Part shown: piece by piece, positions 24,635 to 35,480 of the stretch
Layout: each line of letters starts with the position of its first letter
Position numbering within the stretch: position 1 is the stretch's first letter
Translations under genes and position numbers: made by a program
The notes under the pieces: generated by a model
The model's input: the letters and a program-made list of their open reading frames with translations, nothing else
Database searches by the model: none
Told to the model about the DNA's origin: nothing
NCBI GenBank assembly: GCA_958510875.1
Contig: OY294070.1
Span: 42,050,306 to 42,114,305 of the forward strand
Origin: Endomychus coccineus
Taxonomy: Eukaryota; Arthropoda; Insecta; Coleoptera; Endomychidae
Length of the DNA stretch: 64,000 bases
Reading direction: 5' to 3'

Positions 24635-24952
24635 GTAACTTGGAGGAACTGCTGAACGATATAGAGAACATATCTCAGGATATTTTGGCCATGTCCAATA
24701 CTACAAATCCCTATTGCAACACAGACGGCGATATCGATAATGACGGTAATCATTCCAATGGGCCTATACGCAATTCAACCAACGAAAAATCGTACAAAAC
24801 CGAATTGAACGTGACATTAATGCCCCAACCTATGGCCTTAATAGGTATAGATAAATACAGAAATATCCAGCGAAGTTTGGAGGGCCTCCAATCGTTACCT
24901 TTGGAGGAGTTATCCGCATCTGTTCAAAATCTGCATGTTGCTCCAATTATTG
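24635..24952 (+). CDS. Host gene exon with predicted helical segment
   Basis: Acceptor CATTCACAG before 24635 and donor ATTG|GTAAGT after 24952. Phase 1 in and phase 1 out, about 106 residues. It begins GNLEELLNDIENISQDIL, an amphipathic helix. An Asn/Asp-rich linker follows, then a second hydrophobic/acidic segment (SLEGLQSLPLEELSASVQ). It joins 11629 and 53529 without disturbing frame. No known domain recognised. Confidence 0.75.
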
Positions 24953-25086
24953 GTAAGTACCTAGTTTGAAGTTTCATTTGAAGTGAAAAAAGTGAACCAA
25001 TTATGTGAAAAGCTGTGATCAATTGATCACGTGACTTCCCTCACTCGTTAAGGTTGGATTTATTGGTAGAATTATGTTAACAGAAG

Positions 25087-27995
25087 CAGGGCCGCCGGCA
25101 GGGGGGGTCAAGGGGGGTCCGTCGACCCCCCCCTGGAAATTCAAAAACAGCTTAAAATAAAAGCATTTTTATCTAAATTCATAAATTTCACCATGTCGAC
25201 TAAAAATTTGAAACAATATCACAATATTACATACTTTAAAATGAAACAAAGTCACTGCAAAAACGCATTATGCGAAAACTCTTCCAAAACAATTTGTTTT
25301 CAGTTCGCTGTACTCAGTACAGTGTACTGTAAGATTTTATTAAGAAGCGGTGGCGGGGCGGCCAAAGATGGCGCCAGTGTCTTTTTCCGTCAGATGGTCA
25401 GCTGGATCTGGACCTGTTTTGTTTTGATACTGAATGAATACTGTTGTAATTTGTGCTGACTTAATTTTGCGAATGCGGTCTCTATCAGTGTAGTAAAGTA
25501 GTAGGTAAGTCGAAAAGTATAGTTTTTACAATTACAAAGTTACTTGAAGGTTGAGTATAAGCTCGCCCGGTGAATAATTCTGCAATTATAGATTGAATAA
25601 CACATAACACATTACTTTCTAGATTGGTGTTAAATATGGATATCAGGAAATTTCTTAAACCTAAGATTAGCGGCAATAGAAAAACTGATCTAAGTGGTGA
25701 TTCCAACGATGATGTTGATAGTTATAATCATAAATTAGATTTGGGTAATTTTATTAATCCGCAACAGCCGCTAGCAGACAATATTAGATATGATATTATA
25801 AAGAGTCCTTTTAAACCAAGCAATAATTATAATTTTAAAGGTGACTCAAGGGATGGAAAAAGACCATTTAGATACGAATGGTTTCAACAGTTTGAGTGGT
25901 TGACGTACTCCTCCAAGCTTAAAGGAGCCCTATGTAAAAACTGTGTTATTTTTCGACCTGTCGTAAACAGAGGCCTACAAGGAGCATTCATAGTAAAGCC
26001 GTTCATAAAATATAACGATTTTATGGCTTCTGCCAAGGCTCATCAGTCTTCTGATTGGCATAAGCAGTCAACAATTAAAGCGCATAATTTTATAAGAGCT
26101 ATTGAAGGCAAAGTTCTTCCTGTGAACGAGCAGGTTAATAATGCAGAACGGGAACTGATAGAGACAAATCGCAAAAAACTGTTCCCAATTATTTCGACTA
26201 TAATATTTTGTGGTACACATGACTTACCTTTACGTGGTGCGATAAAAGGAAACTTTAAGGACCTTCTTGATTTTAGAGTGGAAAGTGGGGATGATTTATT
26301 AGCTGACCATTTAACAACTTGTAATAAAAATGCAAAATATACCTCACATCAAACTCAAAATGAATTGATTTCAATTTGTGGAGCACTAATTCGAAAGGAA
26401 ATCATAGAGGAGGTTAATTTCAGTGATGGTTTTTCCATTCTTGCGGATGAGAGTGCTGATATAGCCGGTATAGAACAAATTTCCGTTGGTGTTAGGTTTG
26501 TGGACAAAACAAACAGTGTAAGAGAAGAATTTTTAGGATTTTCTGAACTAACGGCTTTAAATGCCGATGGGATTGCTAAAACAATTTTAAATTACTGTTT
26601 AGAAAATAATTTGAATATGGACAAGCTGGTGGGTTTGGGATTTGATGGATGTTCAACTATGGCAGGGCATGAGAATGGCGTTCAAAAAATAATAAGGGAT
26701 AAATATCCAAAAGCGACCTTTTTCCATTGTGCTTCCCATAAGCTAAATTTGGTAATTAATGACTTAAATAAAATGCAAGATATTCAAAACACAGCTGCAA
26801 CAATCAAAGAAATTATAAATTTTTTCCGAGATAGCCCTTTACGAAGAAAGTACGTCCCTAATTTGCCATTATTTTCTGAAACCCGTTGGTCAGCTAAGTA
26901 CAAATCCATAAGAATCTTTGCTTCAAACTTCGTCCAAATCACAAACGCACTTGATACATTAGCTTTTAGTCCGGATGTTAATGTACAAACACGAACCAAA
27001 TCCAATCAACTTTTGACCTGTGTATCAGCTTCCAAATTTATTGTTTGCTTGTTTATTATGGCAAAATATTCAAGTAAATTAGAACCAATTTGTAATATGT
27101 TGCAATCTAAAGACATGAACATACTATCAGTTAAAAGACATTTAGACGACTTACTTCAGTTATTTATATCACACAGAAATGATCCTGATACCTATTTTCG
27201 GGAAATATATGACAAAAGTGTAGATTACGCCACCAAATTTAAATTAGAAATTAAAATACCGCGAATCACATCTAGACAAACACATAGAGCTAACTATTTA
27301 TCAAGTGATTCTGAAGAGTACTATAAAGTGTCTCTTTTTATACCATATATAGACTCTATTATACAGTCCATTTCAATAAGATTCTCTGACGACGCCAGCA
27401 TCGCATTTTTACTGTCAGAAATTCATCCCAGTAAATTAGGAAGAGAGCTGATACTTAAAAAGGATGAAATTGCCAAGAAATATAATCTTGACAACTTTGC
27501 AGAAGAAATTGAAACATGGATAGAACTTTGGCGAACAAAAACAGTTAAGGAAAATCTAGATTTTCAAGAAATTTTAAGCAACGAGGTACAATTCTTCCCG
27601 TCAATTGAAAAAGCGATAACTATATTTTTGGCACTACCACCAACCAGTGTTACCATTGAGAGATCCTTCCGTACACTGCGTCGTGTTAAAACATGGTTAC
27701 GATCGAGCATATCAGAAGATAGGTTATCTGGGTTGTGCTTGTTAAGTGTCCACAGGCAACAAGTACTTAAAAATAAGGATGCTTTTATATGTAAAGTAAT
27801 TGATAAATTCGCTCAAGATCGAAGAAGGTTGCAATTTTTATTTAGCGAATAACCTTTGTTAATAAAGTTTTGCTTATTGGTTTTTTTTTAGAAAATAAAG
27901 TTGTGTTATTTTTTGTTGTGTTTTGGTTTTAATTATACACTAAATGAATTTTAAATTTTTGACCCCCCCTAAAATTTTTCCTGGCGGCGGCCCTG
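25087..27995 (+). mobile_element. Complete hAT transposon, apparently recent
   Basis: Inverted ends CAGGGCCGCCGGCAGG and (right, complemented) CAGGGCCGCCGCCAGG differ at one base in 16. Perfect 8-bp target duplications AACAGAAG flank it (25079-25086 and 27996-28003), the hAT hallmark. The 2.9-kb interior contains one long transposase frame on the plus strand and little else. Inserted in the host intron, same orientation as the host gene. Confidence 0.95.
25624..27852 (+). CDS. hAT transposase, ZMYM1-like, intact
   Basis: 742 residues, one uninterrupted frame; the second Met (25636, MDIRKF) may be the true start. Order: an N-terminal basic region; a TTF-type zinc finger (about residues 80-155, with WLTYSSKLKGALCKNC and later SSDWHKQ); the RNase H-like catalytic core; and a C-terminal hAT dimerisation domain (PPTSVTIERSFRTLRRVKT). 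Candidate catalytic residues are D275 (ILADESAD), D341 (GFDGCSTMAG) and E679 (TIERSF). All are present and correctly ordered, so the protein could be active. The related fragment at 52555-53356 is a different copy. Confidence 0.93.
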   Translation: MVLNMDIRKFLKPKISGNRKTDLSGDSNDDVDSYNHKLDLGNFINPQQPLADNIRYDIIKSPFKPSNNYNFKGDSRDGKRPFRYEWFQQFEWLTYSSKLKGALCKNCVIFRPVVNRGLQGAFIVKPFIKYNDFMASAKAHQSSDWHKQSTIKAHNFIRAIEGKVLPVNEQVNNAERELIETNRKKLFPIISTIIFCGTHDLPLRGAIKGNFKDLLDFRVESGDDLLADHLTTCNKNAKYTSHQTQNELISICGALIRKEIIEEVNFSDGFSILADESADIAGIEQISVGVRFVDKTNSVREEFLGFSELTALNADGIAKTILNYCLENNLNMDKLVGLGFDGCSTMAGHENGVQKIIRDKYPKATFFHCASHKLNLVINDLNKMQDIQNTAATIKEIINFFRDSPLRRKYVPNLPLFSETRWSAKYKSIRIFASNFVQITNALDTLAFSPDVNVQTRTKSNQLLTCVSASKFIVCLFIMAKYSSKLEPICNMLQSKDMNILSVKRHLDDLLQLFISHRNDPDTYFREIYDKSVDYATKFKLEIKIPRITSRQTHRANYLSSDSEEYYKVSLFIPYIDSIIQSISIRFSDDASIAFLLSEIHPSKLGRELILKKDEIAKKYNLDNFAEEIETWIELWRTKTVKENLDFQEILSNEVQFFPSIEKAITIFLALPPTSVTIERSFRTLRRVKTWLRSSISEDRLSGLCLLSVHRQQVLKNKDAFICKVIDKFAQDRRRLQFLFSE

Positions 27996-28224
27996 AACAG
28001 AAGCATTCGCAAATAGCATAAAAGTATTAATTGACGAATCTAGTTATGTCAAAAAGTTATCAGCCAAACAAAAAAGCGAAACCTCTGGATGACCCTTGAA
28101 CTTTTAAACTACAAGAATATAATAAAGTAAGGGATATATTTCAACTTATAGATATTTTTAACAAATCAAATTAATAACAAAAACTAAATGGAATCTAGTT
28201 GCTTACGTAATGAGATTTCTGATG

Positions 28225-29338
28225 TCAAACAGTAGTTACCGCAAATGCTCGATACGACCTCCCATTTCGTTGTTGTAAAATTACCAACCATTCCTCCAAA
28301 TTGTATACAGCACCATTCAACATTTTTGGTTGAATTGCATGAATTTGCTCTCTGGAACTGTCCTTTAATTCCTCGAACGTTGTTGGCCGTGTTCTAAACA
28401 CCAATTTTTTTAAATAACCCCACATCCAGTAATCCACTGGTTTACGAACAGGCGATCTTGGTCGCCATGAATTTGCAAAATGTCTGCTTATAACAGGATA
28501 TTGAAAAATCGCAGTTACCAGTTCTTTAACTGGCCGGTAAATGTGCGGAGGTGCTCCATTCTGCATAAAAATTATGGTTTCAATTCCTTCGTGCTCGTTT
28601 TGCAACTGAGGAATTGCATAATCCCTTAACATTTGCAGGTATCGTTCACCAGTAACAGTTACAGATACAGCTTCCCCATTCTGTAGTTCCTCGAAAATGT
28701 ATGGACCAACGATGAAATTAGCTGTGAAACCGCACCAACTGTGTTTTTTGTCATGAAGGCCTTGCTGAACGATTCCATGTGGATTTTCTGTTAAACGTAT
28801 TCGACAGTTTCGAGTATTAATTCCACCATTAAGAGATAAATGGGCCTCATCTGTCCATAACATACGGGATAACCCATCGCGTCGGGTTCAATTTACATCC
28901 GAGTCAATACGTGTAATGAAAACTTGTACCTGACTGCAAAATCTGCGTTCTTTCATTCAAACAGCAGTTGCAGTTTATAGGGATACATTTTCAGGATTTT
29001 CCGTAAAATTTTCCAAGCCGTGGTGTATGTCATTTGTGTTCGTTTTGATATCGCATTCACACTACTGATTGCTAGCGGATTAATATTGGCTACGTTTTGA
29101 TTTTCCTGAAGAACTTCAGCAACTTGAACATCACTAATCCCAGGTCTTCCTGATCTCGGAAGGTTCTTTACAGACCCTGTTCTTTCAAATTTGCTAATCA
29201 AATTACGATAAGCCTTCATTTGGCACAGCCCTGCTCCCAAGCCCATTTTCGTACCAAATCTTCGTAATCCAGTAGTGTAATTTCTACCGCCATAATAACA
29301 TTGCACTAAACTAATTCTTGGTTGCAGATCCATTAATT
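28225..29338 (-). pseudogene. Tc1/mariner-superfamily transposase, interrupted
   Basis: Read on the minus strand, the HTH part (about 29000-29330: FERTGSVKNLPRSGRPG, then TTAWKILRKILKMYPY) precedes the DDE part (28863 down to 28225). The HTH frame and the DDE frame do not join without a break near 28870-28960. In the DDE part the first Asp is present (WTDEAHLSLNG). The second site reads FMQNGAPPH where QDGAPPH is usual, so the Asp is now Asn. The third region reads RPRSPVRKPVDYWMWGYLK. Probably inactive. Confidence 0.75.
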
Positions 29339-29745
29339 TTACGCCAAAAACCAGGTAAACGTAATTTTCTTCTACTTTTTGACCTTTTTCGACCTCAAAG
29401 TTGCAGAATTTAGAATTGTAAGTAGGATATTTGGATTCTTGGACAATTTTCGATCGAAAACATGCTATTACATTATTTTTTAAATAGTTTGGTGCTTTGG
29501 AAAAGCAGTTTAAAAAAAGCTTTTTCGTAGCAGTAAATCTAGAGACTTCGTATTTTTGTAATGTTTGAAGTTTACTTCTCAAAACTTTAAATCGACTAAA
29601 ATCGTGATCAAAATGACAATCCCACATGATTACCCAGAGCCACAAAATTACTAAATTACACTAATTTATATTCGGTTTCGTTGTTTTGTCTTCTATTTTT
29701 TGCGTTTTGTTGAATTGTGTGGCGCTGGGTCATCATGTGGGATGA
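29339..29745. repeat. Partial copy of the 2.1-kb foldback element
   Basis: Matches 9310-9760 of the first foldback, including its central CCCAGAGCCACAAAATTACT spacer. Only one arm and the start of the other are present. It extends the transposase reading frame upstream, so that frame is chimeric. Confidence 0.75.
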
Positions 29746-30022
29746 TAACAATTTGAAATATACCCCTTACTTTATGATACACCGTATATTAACATAAGAC
29801 ATGACTTGTACACAAATATGACAAAAATGCGTCAAATAATTTAAAACCAAAAACTAATCACAACAGGCATAGAAGATGGATTCATCGCAACATAAAAAGA
29901 GCTAAATTACAATAGTTTAATAGCCAAAAAAATTCTAATTTAAATAATCCAAAAAAAATTTGCCGAATTAAAAATGAAATTACAGGCAGAGTAGGAAAAG
30001 AGACAAAATATAGAAAATTTCA

Positions 30023-30714
30023 TGAAAAATCTTGTCTTCCGGATGGATTCCGCGTCACAATAGCTCGACTTGATGCCGACGTTTCGCCAACCATTACAGG
30101 TGGCATCTTCAGGGCAGGCTTGAGGCGCTTGAACTGAAACTGGTTCTACTGGTTTCTGTAGCCGTATTTATTGTAGGAAAAATCCTTCACGCTACATAGT
30201 TCACTGCCTTTATTCCGGTGGTTAACTTCGTTCCGGCACCTGACCCTGCCGTTGTGCGATCATGTGCGAAGTGGAATTTTCAAGGATGGGTTTCCAAATG
30301 TTGGGAAGGTCACGGTTCAGATTATTCGGATGTTTTAGTCCGAGTCCCAAACTTCTATCAGCGAAAAATCCTTGAAGCTATAGAAATTCTAAAACATCCG
30401 AATAATCTGAACCGTGACTCAGGTTATTACCGTCCCAACATTTGGAAACCCATCCTCGAAAATTCCACTTCGCACATGATCACACAACGGCAGGGTCAGC
30501 TGCCGGAACGGAGTTAACCACCGCAACAAAGGCAGTGAACTGTGTAGCGTGAAGGATTTTTCCTACAATAAATACAGCTACAGAAACCAGTAGAACCAAT
30601 TTCAGTTCAAGCCTCAAGTTTGCCCTGAAAATGCCACCTATAATGGTTGGCGAAACGTCGGCATCAAGTCGAGCTATTGTGACGCGGAATCCATCCGGAA
30701 GACAAGATTTTTCA
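30023..30714. mobile_element. 690-bp foldback with Penelope-type terminal motifs
   Basis: Arms of about 310-320 bp are near-perfect reverse complements (left from 30023, right ending 30714), around a middle of about 50 bp near 30341-30389. Each arm contains GGCGAAACGTCGGCATC or its complement next to a GCC-pairing stretch, the hairpin seen in Penelope-like terminal repeats. A 99-codon frame across it (30218-30517) is an artefact of the palindrome. Confidence 0.75.
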
Positions 30715-30949
30715 AGATTAGCTGTCCGCGGAAGTCTACTATTCTAGAAAATTTCAGTTAATATTCCAAACATTAAAAAGAAATTCCTAATAAATTTGAT
30801 ATATTCTTCAAAAATATTGGCAGTAACTTATGTTATTTCGGATGCACATTTTGAACCAAAGAATATGAACTATAAATAAGTTAATAATGCTTCTCGACCC
30901 TGGTATGAATCGTATATAAATTCTAGCGAAATAGGTCACATCGCCCTTG

Positions 30950-31135
30950 CTAACCACTGATTTGATTATAACCATCAATTCGATTACAAAGATGTTAATA
31001 TTTTAACTAAGGAAACCTATTATTATAAAAGATCTATTGTGGAGATAATTCACATGGAACGTGACTCCAAGTCTGTAAATCATAGAACAGACATTCAGTC
31101 ATTAAGTCAGATTTATACTAATTTAATTAATTAAA
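30950..31135 (+). pseudogene. Penelope-like element C-terminal fragment
   Basis: A broken plus-strand reading matches the tail coded at 16515-16800 (YNHQFDYKDVNIL and QSLSQIYTNLIN). The terminal untranslated sequence follows at 31136-31570 and mirrors 23390-23830. Confidence 0.65.
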
Positions 31136-31609
31136 ACCCTTGCAAATTCCTACATACGTCTTTAAAATGTGAAAAGTATATTTTTGGGTAGAATGCTCAA
31201 ATAGCAATATTTCTAATAAGGTCTGATAACCTTTTTCTATAACCTCATAAATCTTTAACATCTGGTTCGAAAGTGGATACTTGAGCGTTATATTTTTTGG
31301 TTTCAGTCGTATGCAAACATTGTTTGACATGACTTCTTATTTTATAAGAATATTGCTAAGCAGTAGATTCTTGATACATATTCATACATTTAAAACATTA
31401 ATGTGTTACAATTTCGATTACTTGTGTTTCTGTTCGTTTCGGCGACTAGGATTTTTAATTGAAATTGGTGCGATAAGGACGTTTTGTGCTTGATACAATT
31501 AGTTTTAAGAAATCACGTTTTAGGCATTCATACATCTTCTGATTATGGTCTTGAGAAAGAAAACATACGTAAAGAAAATAATAAGCATATGTGTTAGTGT
31601 GACATATTT

Positions 31610-32600
31610 CCCGAGAATTTATATAGTGTTTTCGTAAAGTACTGAATAAATTCATTTTTAGCCAAACTATCCATTTCTGAGGAATTTCATGAAACAGATC
31701 GATTTTTGATCTCAATTTGCCACATTCATAAGGGAAAATTAAATATACAGGGTGATCCACGTTTGAGTAATATCGTCCGCGACAATTTTTTCAAATGGAA
31801 CGTGCTATATATTATTCAATTTTTTGAATTTCCATGGAAAGCTGAATTCAAAAATATATCACACATAGGGATTGTATACAGTGGGTCCGTTAAATTCAGT
31901 GCTGTCGTAAAGTTGTGGATAAATTCGTCAAAAATTGAATTAAAAATTTTTGGAAAGAACGTTCGAAGCCGTCGAATTTTATTTTCATTTGGGCATTCTT
32001 TCAAATTCAATTAATACATACAGAAGGATTCGTGTAGGAGAAATAACGTCATCGGAATTTTTTGATGGCAACCCTATTTATTTTCATGCGACCCATACTT
32101 AAGTTACCTTAGCGTAAGTCAAAAAGGTTCCCTTTCACATTCCCTCATGAAAAATGGGGTTGCCATCAAAAAATACCGATGACGTCATTTCTCCTAAAAA
32201 AATCATTCTGTATGTATTGATTAAATTTGAAGAAATGCCCGTTCTTTCCAAAAATTTTTCCTTCAATTATTTACGAATTTACTCACAACTTTACGAGAGC
32301 ACTGAATTTAACGGACGCACTGTATACAAACCCTATGTGTGATATATTTTTGAATTCAGATTTCCATAGAGGTTCCAAAAATGGAATGAAATATAGGGCG
32401 TTCCATTTGAAAAAATTGTCACGGACGACATTACTCAAACGTGGATCACCCTGTATATTTAATGTTCCCTTATAAATGTGGCAAATTGAGATTGAAAATC
32501 GACCATTTCAGAAGATTCTTCAGAAATGAATAGTTTGGTTAAAAATGAATTTATCCAGTAAATTACGAAAGCACTGTACGTATAACTATAAATAAGAAAT
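31610..32600. repeat. Near-1-kb palindrome: Penelope-flank arms nesting a foldback MITE
   Basis: The outer arms (about 31610-31740 and 32470-32595) and the inner arms (TACAGGGTGATCCACG at 31746 to the complement ending near 32456) are both reverse complements about a centre near 32100. The inner part is a common insect foldback whose ends read CAGGGTGATCCACGTTTGAG. The frames within mirror each other and are not called as genes. Confidence 0.75.
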
Positions 32601-32649
32601 ATTGACCCTTATCCACTAAAAATACTTTTAAAGTACTGAGGATCTTTCG

Positions 32650-34070
32650 GCTGCAAACAATGGGTTACCATCGCTGGAGATAAATCGAAATTTATTAAAT
32701 TGCTCTTTCGTTAATACATTTCCATCCGTTCTAAATTAAATAGATATTTGTCAGTACAGTGTTTTAAAAAGGATAAGCTTTCTTGGAAATGGTGTGACCT
32801 GCATTCCAAATATGTGCGGTTAACGCTGATTTTTCTTTATATGGGCAAAATGTTCTTTATAAAATGTTTCTTTTAGTTTTACCCAAAAGGCGTTCTTAAC
32901 ACGACTTACAATAGATTTTGGAAATCCCGAATTTGTCGAAGTCGGAAACTTTATCAAAGGTGTTGCCTAAACGGTTTTTTAGCTTGTTACTACATCTATA
33001 AAATAGTTGTATTGCAAATTTGGAAAACAAATTATGGAATGTATTAATTACTAAAGGATGATAAGTGAAACTTGTTATTAAATTTTATTGAAGTATTTGA
33101 AAGTAATGGCTCTCATTTGTTAGTTGGTTGCGTTCCAATTTCCTTTTTTGTTTAGATATTAAAGTATCGATCAAAGATTTGTCGAAGCCATTGTCCAACG
33201 ATATTTGCTGAAGTTTCTCAACTTCGTTGTTATAATTTTAGTGACTGAAGAAGACGTTCAATAATCTATGAACAAGACTATTAAATGAAGCTATTTTATA
33301 TTTAAATGATGTACCTGAATCTGCCGGAGTATACCATTTGTTTGAGTAGGTTTTCAGTATATGTCAAAATCCAAGTGATTTCCATCTTTTCTTATGTTAA
33401 TGTCAAGTAAAGGAAGCTCATTATCTGTTTCTATTTCGACCGTGAATTTCAGTGAATCCAATTGGCTATTAGGCATATTCAAAATCACGATAATATCGTC
33501 AACATATCTATACCAAACATTTGGAAACTGTTCTAATTTTAAGAAGGTTTCAAGTTCGCATAGAAAAATATTGACCTAAAAAGGAGAATGGATTGCCCAT
33601 CGCACATCCGCTTGTTTGTTTATAGTAGTTTTGGTAAAAAGTGACATAATTTTGCTATATAAAGACCTAAGAATCACGTATTCTGTGCAATTTCTATCAG
33701 TGATATTGAAAGCCATTTCTTCAGATTGTTTATCGACTCAGGGATTAGGGTATCTGCACATAGTGAAACATCAAATGGAACGAGAATTTCACCTGGTTCA
33801 AGTTTGAAAATTTTCAATTTTACAATTAGTTTCAAAGAATTTTCCAGACAGGTGCGGCTTGGAAGTTGTTAAATTCCATAACTAACCATTTTGCTATGTT
33901 ATACGTAGGACAATTAATGTTTGAAATTATTAGTCTCATAGAATTAGCCTGTTTCTGAATCTCAGGTAAGCACGCTCTCACAACTTCTTAGATGAAAAGT
34001 AAATTTACCCTAGAATTCTTAGATATGTCCAAGCTTGAGGTTATTTGTATAGAAAATCCATTCGTCTATT
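32650..34070 (-). pseudogene. Penelope-like reverse transcriptase, decayed
   Basis: Minus-strand readings give WYRYVDDIIVILN (RT active site, about 33480-33520), ELPLLDINI and FNSLVHRLLN, in the order of a Penelope-like RT. There are many stops. It ends at the Polinton target duplication, so the Polinton may have inserted into or beside it. Confidence 0.75.
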
Positions 34071-34076
34071 CTTGGA
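34071..34076. repeat. Left 6-bp target duplication of the Polinton (CTTGGA)
   Basis: CTTGGA precedes the first base of the inverted repeat. The identical hexamer follows the right end. Six-base duplications are characteristic of Polinton/Maverick integration. Confidence 0.93.
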
Positions 34077-34711
34077 AGTAGATGAACATGTCGCGTTCTC
34101 GACCAGGATATCCGGTCTCCACTTCCGGTCTAGCTGTCGATGTGCATCCGGTGCATGAGCTCGTCCTTATCAGTTTTGAAAGGATGTAGGTGATAAGGAT
34201 TTTATTTTATTTGTAAAGAGTATACAGGGTGTGTTCAAAAAGTGTGTCACATGTACAGAGTCACGTGACTAACACATGACAGCATGGCGGCCCTAAGGTC
34301 CAACTGTCATGGCGACCATAAGGTCCAGCTGTCATGGCGATCATAAGAACCAGCTGTCATGGCGGCCATAAGGACCAGCTGTCATGGCGACCATAAGGTC
34401 CAGCTGTCATGGCGACCATAAGAACCAACTGTCATGGCGACCATAAGAACCAGCTGTCATGGCGACCATAAGAACCAGCTGTCATGGCGACCATAAGGAC
34501 CAGCTGTCATGGCAGCCATCAAGTGACAGCTGTCATGGTAGACCTAAGGTACAGATTGCTTCGTAGAGATGTCACCACCAAGTGACAGCTGTCATGGTGG
34601 ACCTAAGGTACAGACTGCTTCCTGGAGGGGGCTCCGCCACCTCTAGGAAGTAATCTGTACCTTCGGTCCAAAAGGTACAGGCTGCTTCATGAAGATGTCA
34701 CCACCACATGA
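34077..34711. repeat. Left terminal inverted repeat of the Polinton
   Basis: About 635 bp, matching 51917-52548 in reverse complement with only a handful of differences by eye. Contains a unique outer 200 bp, a 251-bp minisatellite, then paired blocks built on AAGGTACAGACTGCTTC. Confidence 0.92.
34283..34533. repeat. 25-bp minisatellite in the left inverted repeat
   Basis: Ten units close to CATGGCGACCATAAGGTCC plus AGCTGT. Most units contain the palindrome CAGCTG. Unit-to-unit variants (AAGGTCC, AAGAACC, AAGGACC) occur in the same order in the right repeat. Confidence 0.92.
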
Positions 34712-34920
34712 CAGATGCCATCGAAGGTACAGACTGTTTCGTAGAGGTGGCGCTACCAGTTCGACTCACCCGACTCATGCGTCTCATGCGACTTTAGAAA
34801 ATGAAAGATCTACACTCGGGAATCATCGGTTGCAACGTTTCGTGCGACTCGTACGACTCATCAGACTCGTTCTAGTTTGCATTGCTGGTCTTAATTATCG
34901 ACGGAACAGTTTAGTTCAAG
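34712..34920. other. Subterminal region with CGACTC repeats
   Basis: Short degenerate repeats of CGACTCATG lie between the inverted repeat and the first gene. The mirror region near the right end (51520-51650) carries GAGTCGCTTGC tandem repeats, so related subterminal sequence occurs at both ends in opposite orientation. Confidence 0.6.
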
Positions 34921-35469
34921 ATGAAGTCGGTGGTGGTTGACATTCAGAGCTTCCATATCTCTCACCATACAATGATAGTTAAGGAACTAGCTTTGTTGGA
35001 TTGTGAAAAGAAGCTAGAAAAATATTTTCTATTCAAGCCACCCACACCGCTAAGTGAACTCTCAGAAAATCAAATGAAGCAAGTGATGTTTTGCGAAAAG
35101 TATCATGGGATTCCATACAACTCTGGATATCAGGACTATATTCGGATGGAGGAAATTTTCAAGGAAAATATTGATCCAAATAGCATCATATACGTTAGTG
35201 GTGTGGGCAAACCCAAATTCATAGTGAAGATTCTCAAAAAATTGGGGTTAGATCGTCAGGTGAAAGTGTTGAATTTGAAAGGCAGCTGCCCACAATTTGT
35301 TCGAGAAAACTGTAGATATATCTGCCTTCATCACTCTACCAGCAATAATTCTATGTGCTGCAGTGTAAACAGCTGGAAATTGTTTGAATATGTTACAAAG
35401 GAAGATGCCCATCTGGATATATTACGAGGGTTTCAAAAAATGGGTATGGGCGGCACTCTACAGAACTGA
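34921..35469 (+). CDS. Polinton orphan protein, paralogue of the gene at 50929
   Basis: 182 residues. N-terminus KSVVVDIQSFHI, then LFKPPTPLSELSENQ (about residues 38-52), YNSGYQDYIRMEEI, IIYVSGVGKPKF, and a C-terminal Cys/His cluster (YICLHHSTS then MCCSVN). The same landmarks in the same order occur in the gene at the opposite end (50929-51456), so the two are paralogues. From memory this family is common, as hypothetical proteins, in arthropod Polintons. The VDIQ start and Cys/His tail suggest a degenerate DnaQ/RNase H-like fold related to Maelstrom-type domains; this is a guess. The frame is open and begins about 210 bp inside the left repeat. Confidence 0.75.
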   Translation: MKSVVVDIQSFHISHHTMIVKELALLDCEKKLEKYFLFKPPTPLSELSENQMKQVMFCEKYHGIPYNSGYQDYIRMEEIFKENIDPNSIIYVSGVGKPKFIVKILKKLGLDRQVKVLNLKGSCPQFVRENCRYICLHHSTSNNSMCCSVNSWKLFEYVTKEDAHLDILRGFQKMGMGGTLQN

Positions 35470-35480
35470 CCAGTATTGAT

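Larger units (their letters stand above)
28118..29785 (-). mobile_element. Mariner-like element containing captured foldback sequence
   Basis: Inverted ends resemble ATAAAGTAAGGGATATATTT on the left (about 28121) and its complement on the right (about 29750-29780). Inside lie a minus-strand transposase (28225-29338) and, at 29339-29745, a stretch matching the centre and inner arm of the 8655-10744 foldback. Either the foldback inserted here or both share an ancestor. Confidence 0.65.

Noticed and set aside
30218..30517. 99-codon frame as a gene
   Set aside because: It runs through the middle of a 690-bp palindrome, and its residues mirror the opposite strand.
31706..32475. Several 60-100-codon frames with similar peptides
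   Set aside because: They are mirrored products of the two arms of a palindrome and carry no protein family features.
34283..34533. Regular 25-bp repeats resembling a CRISPR array
   Set aside because: Units are contiguous tandem copies without spacers, lie in a transposon inverted repeat and are mirrored at the other end.
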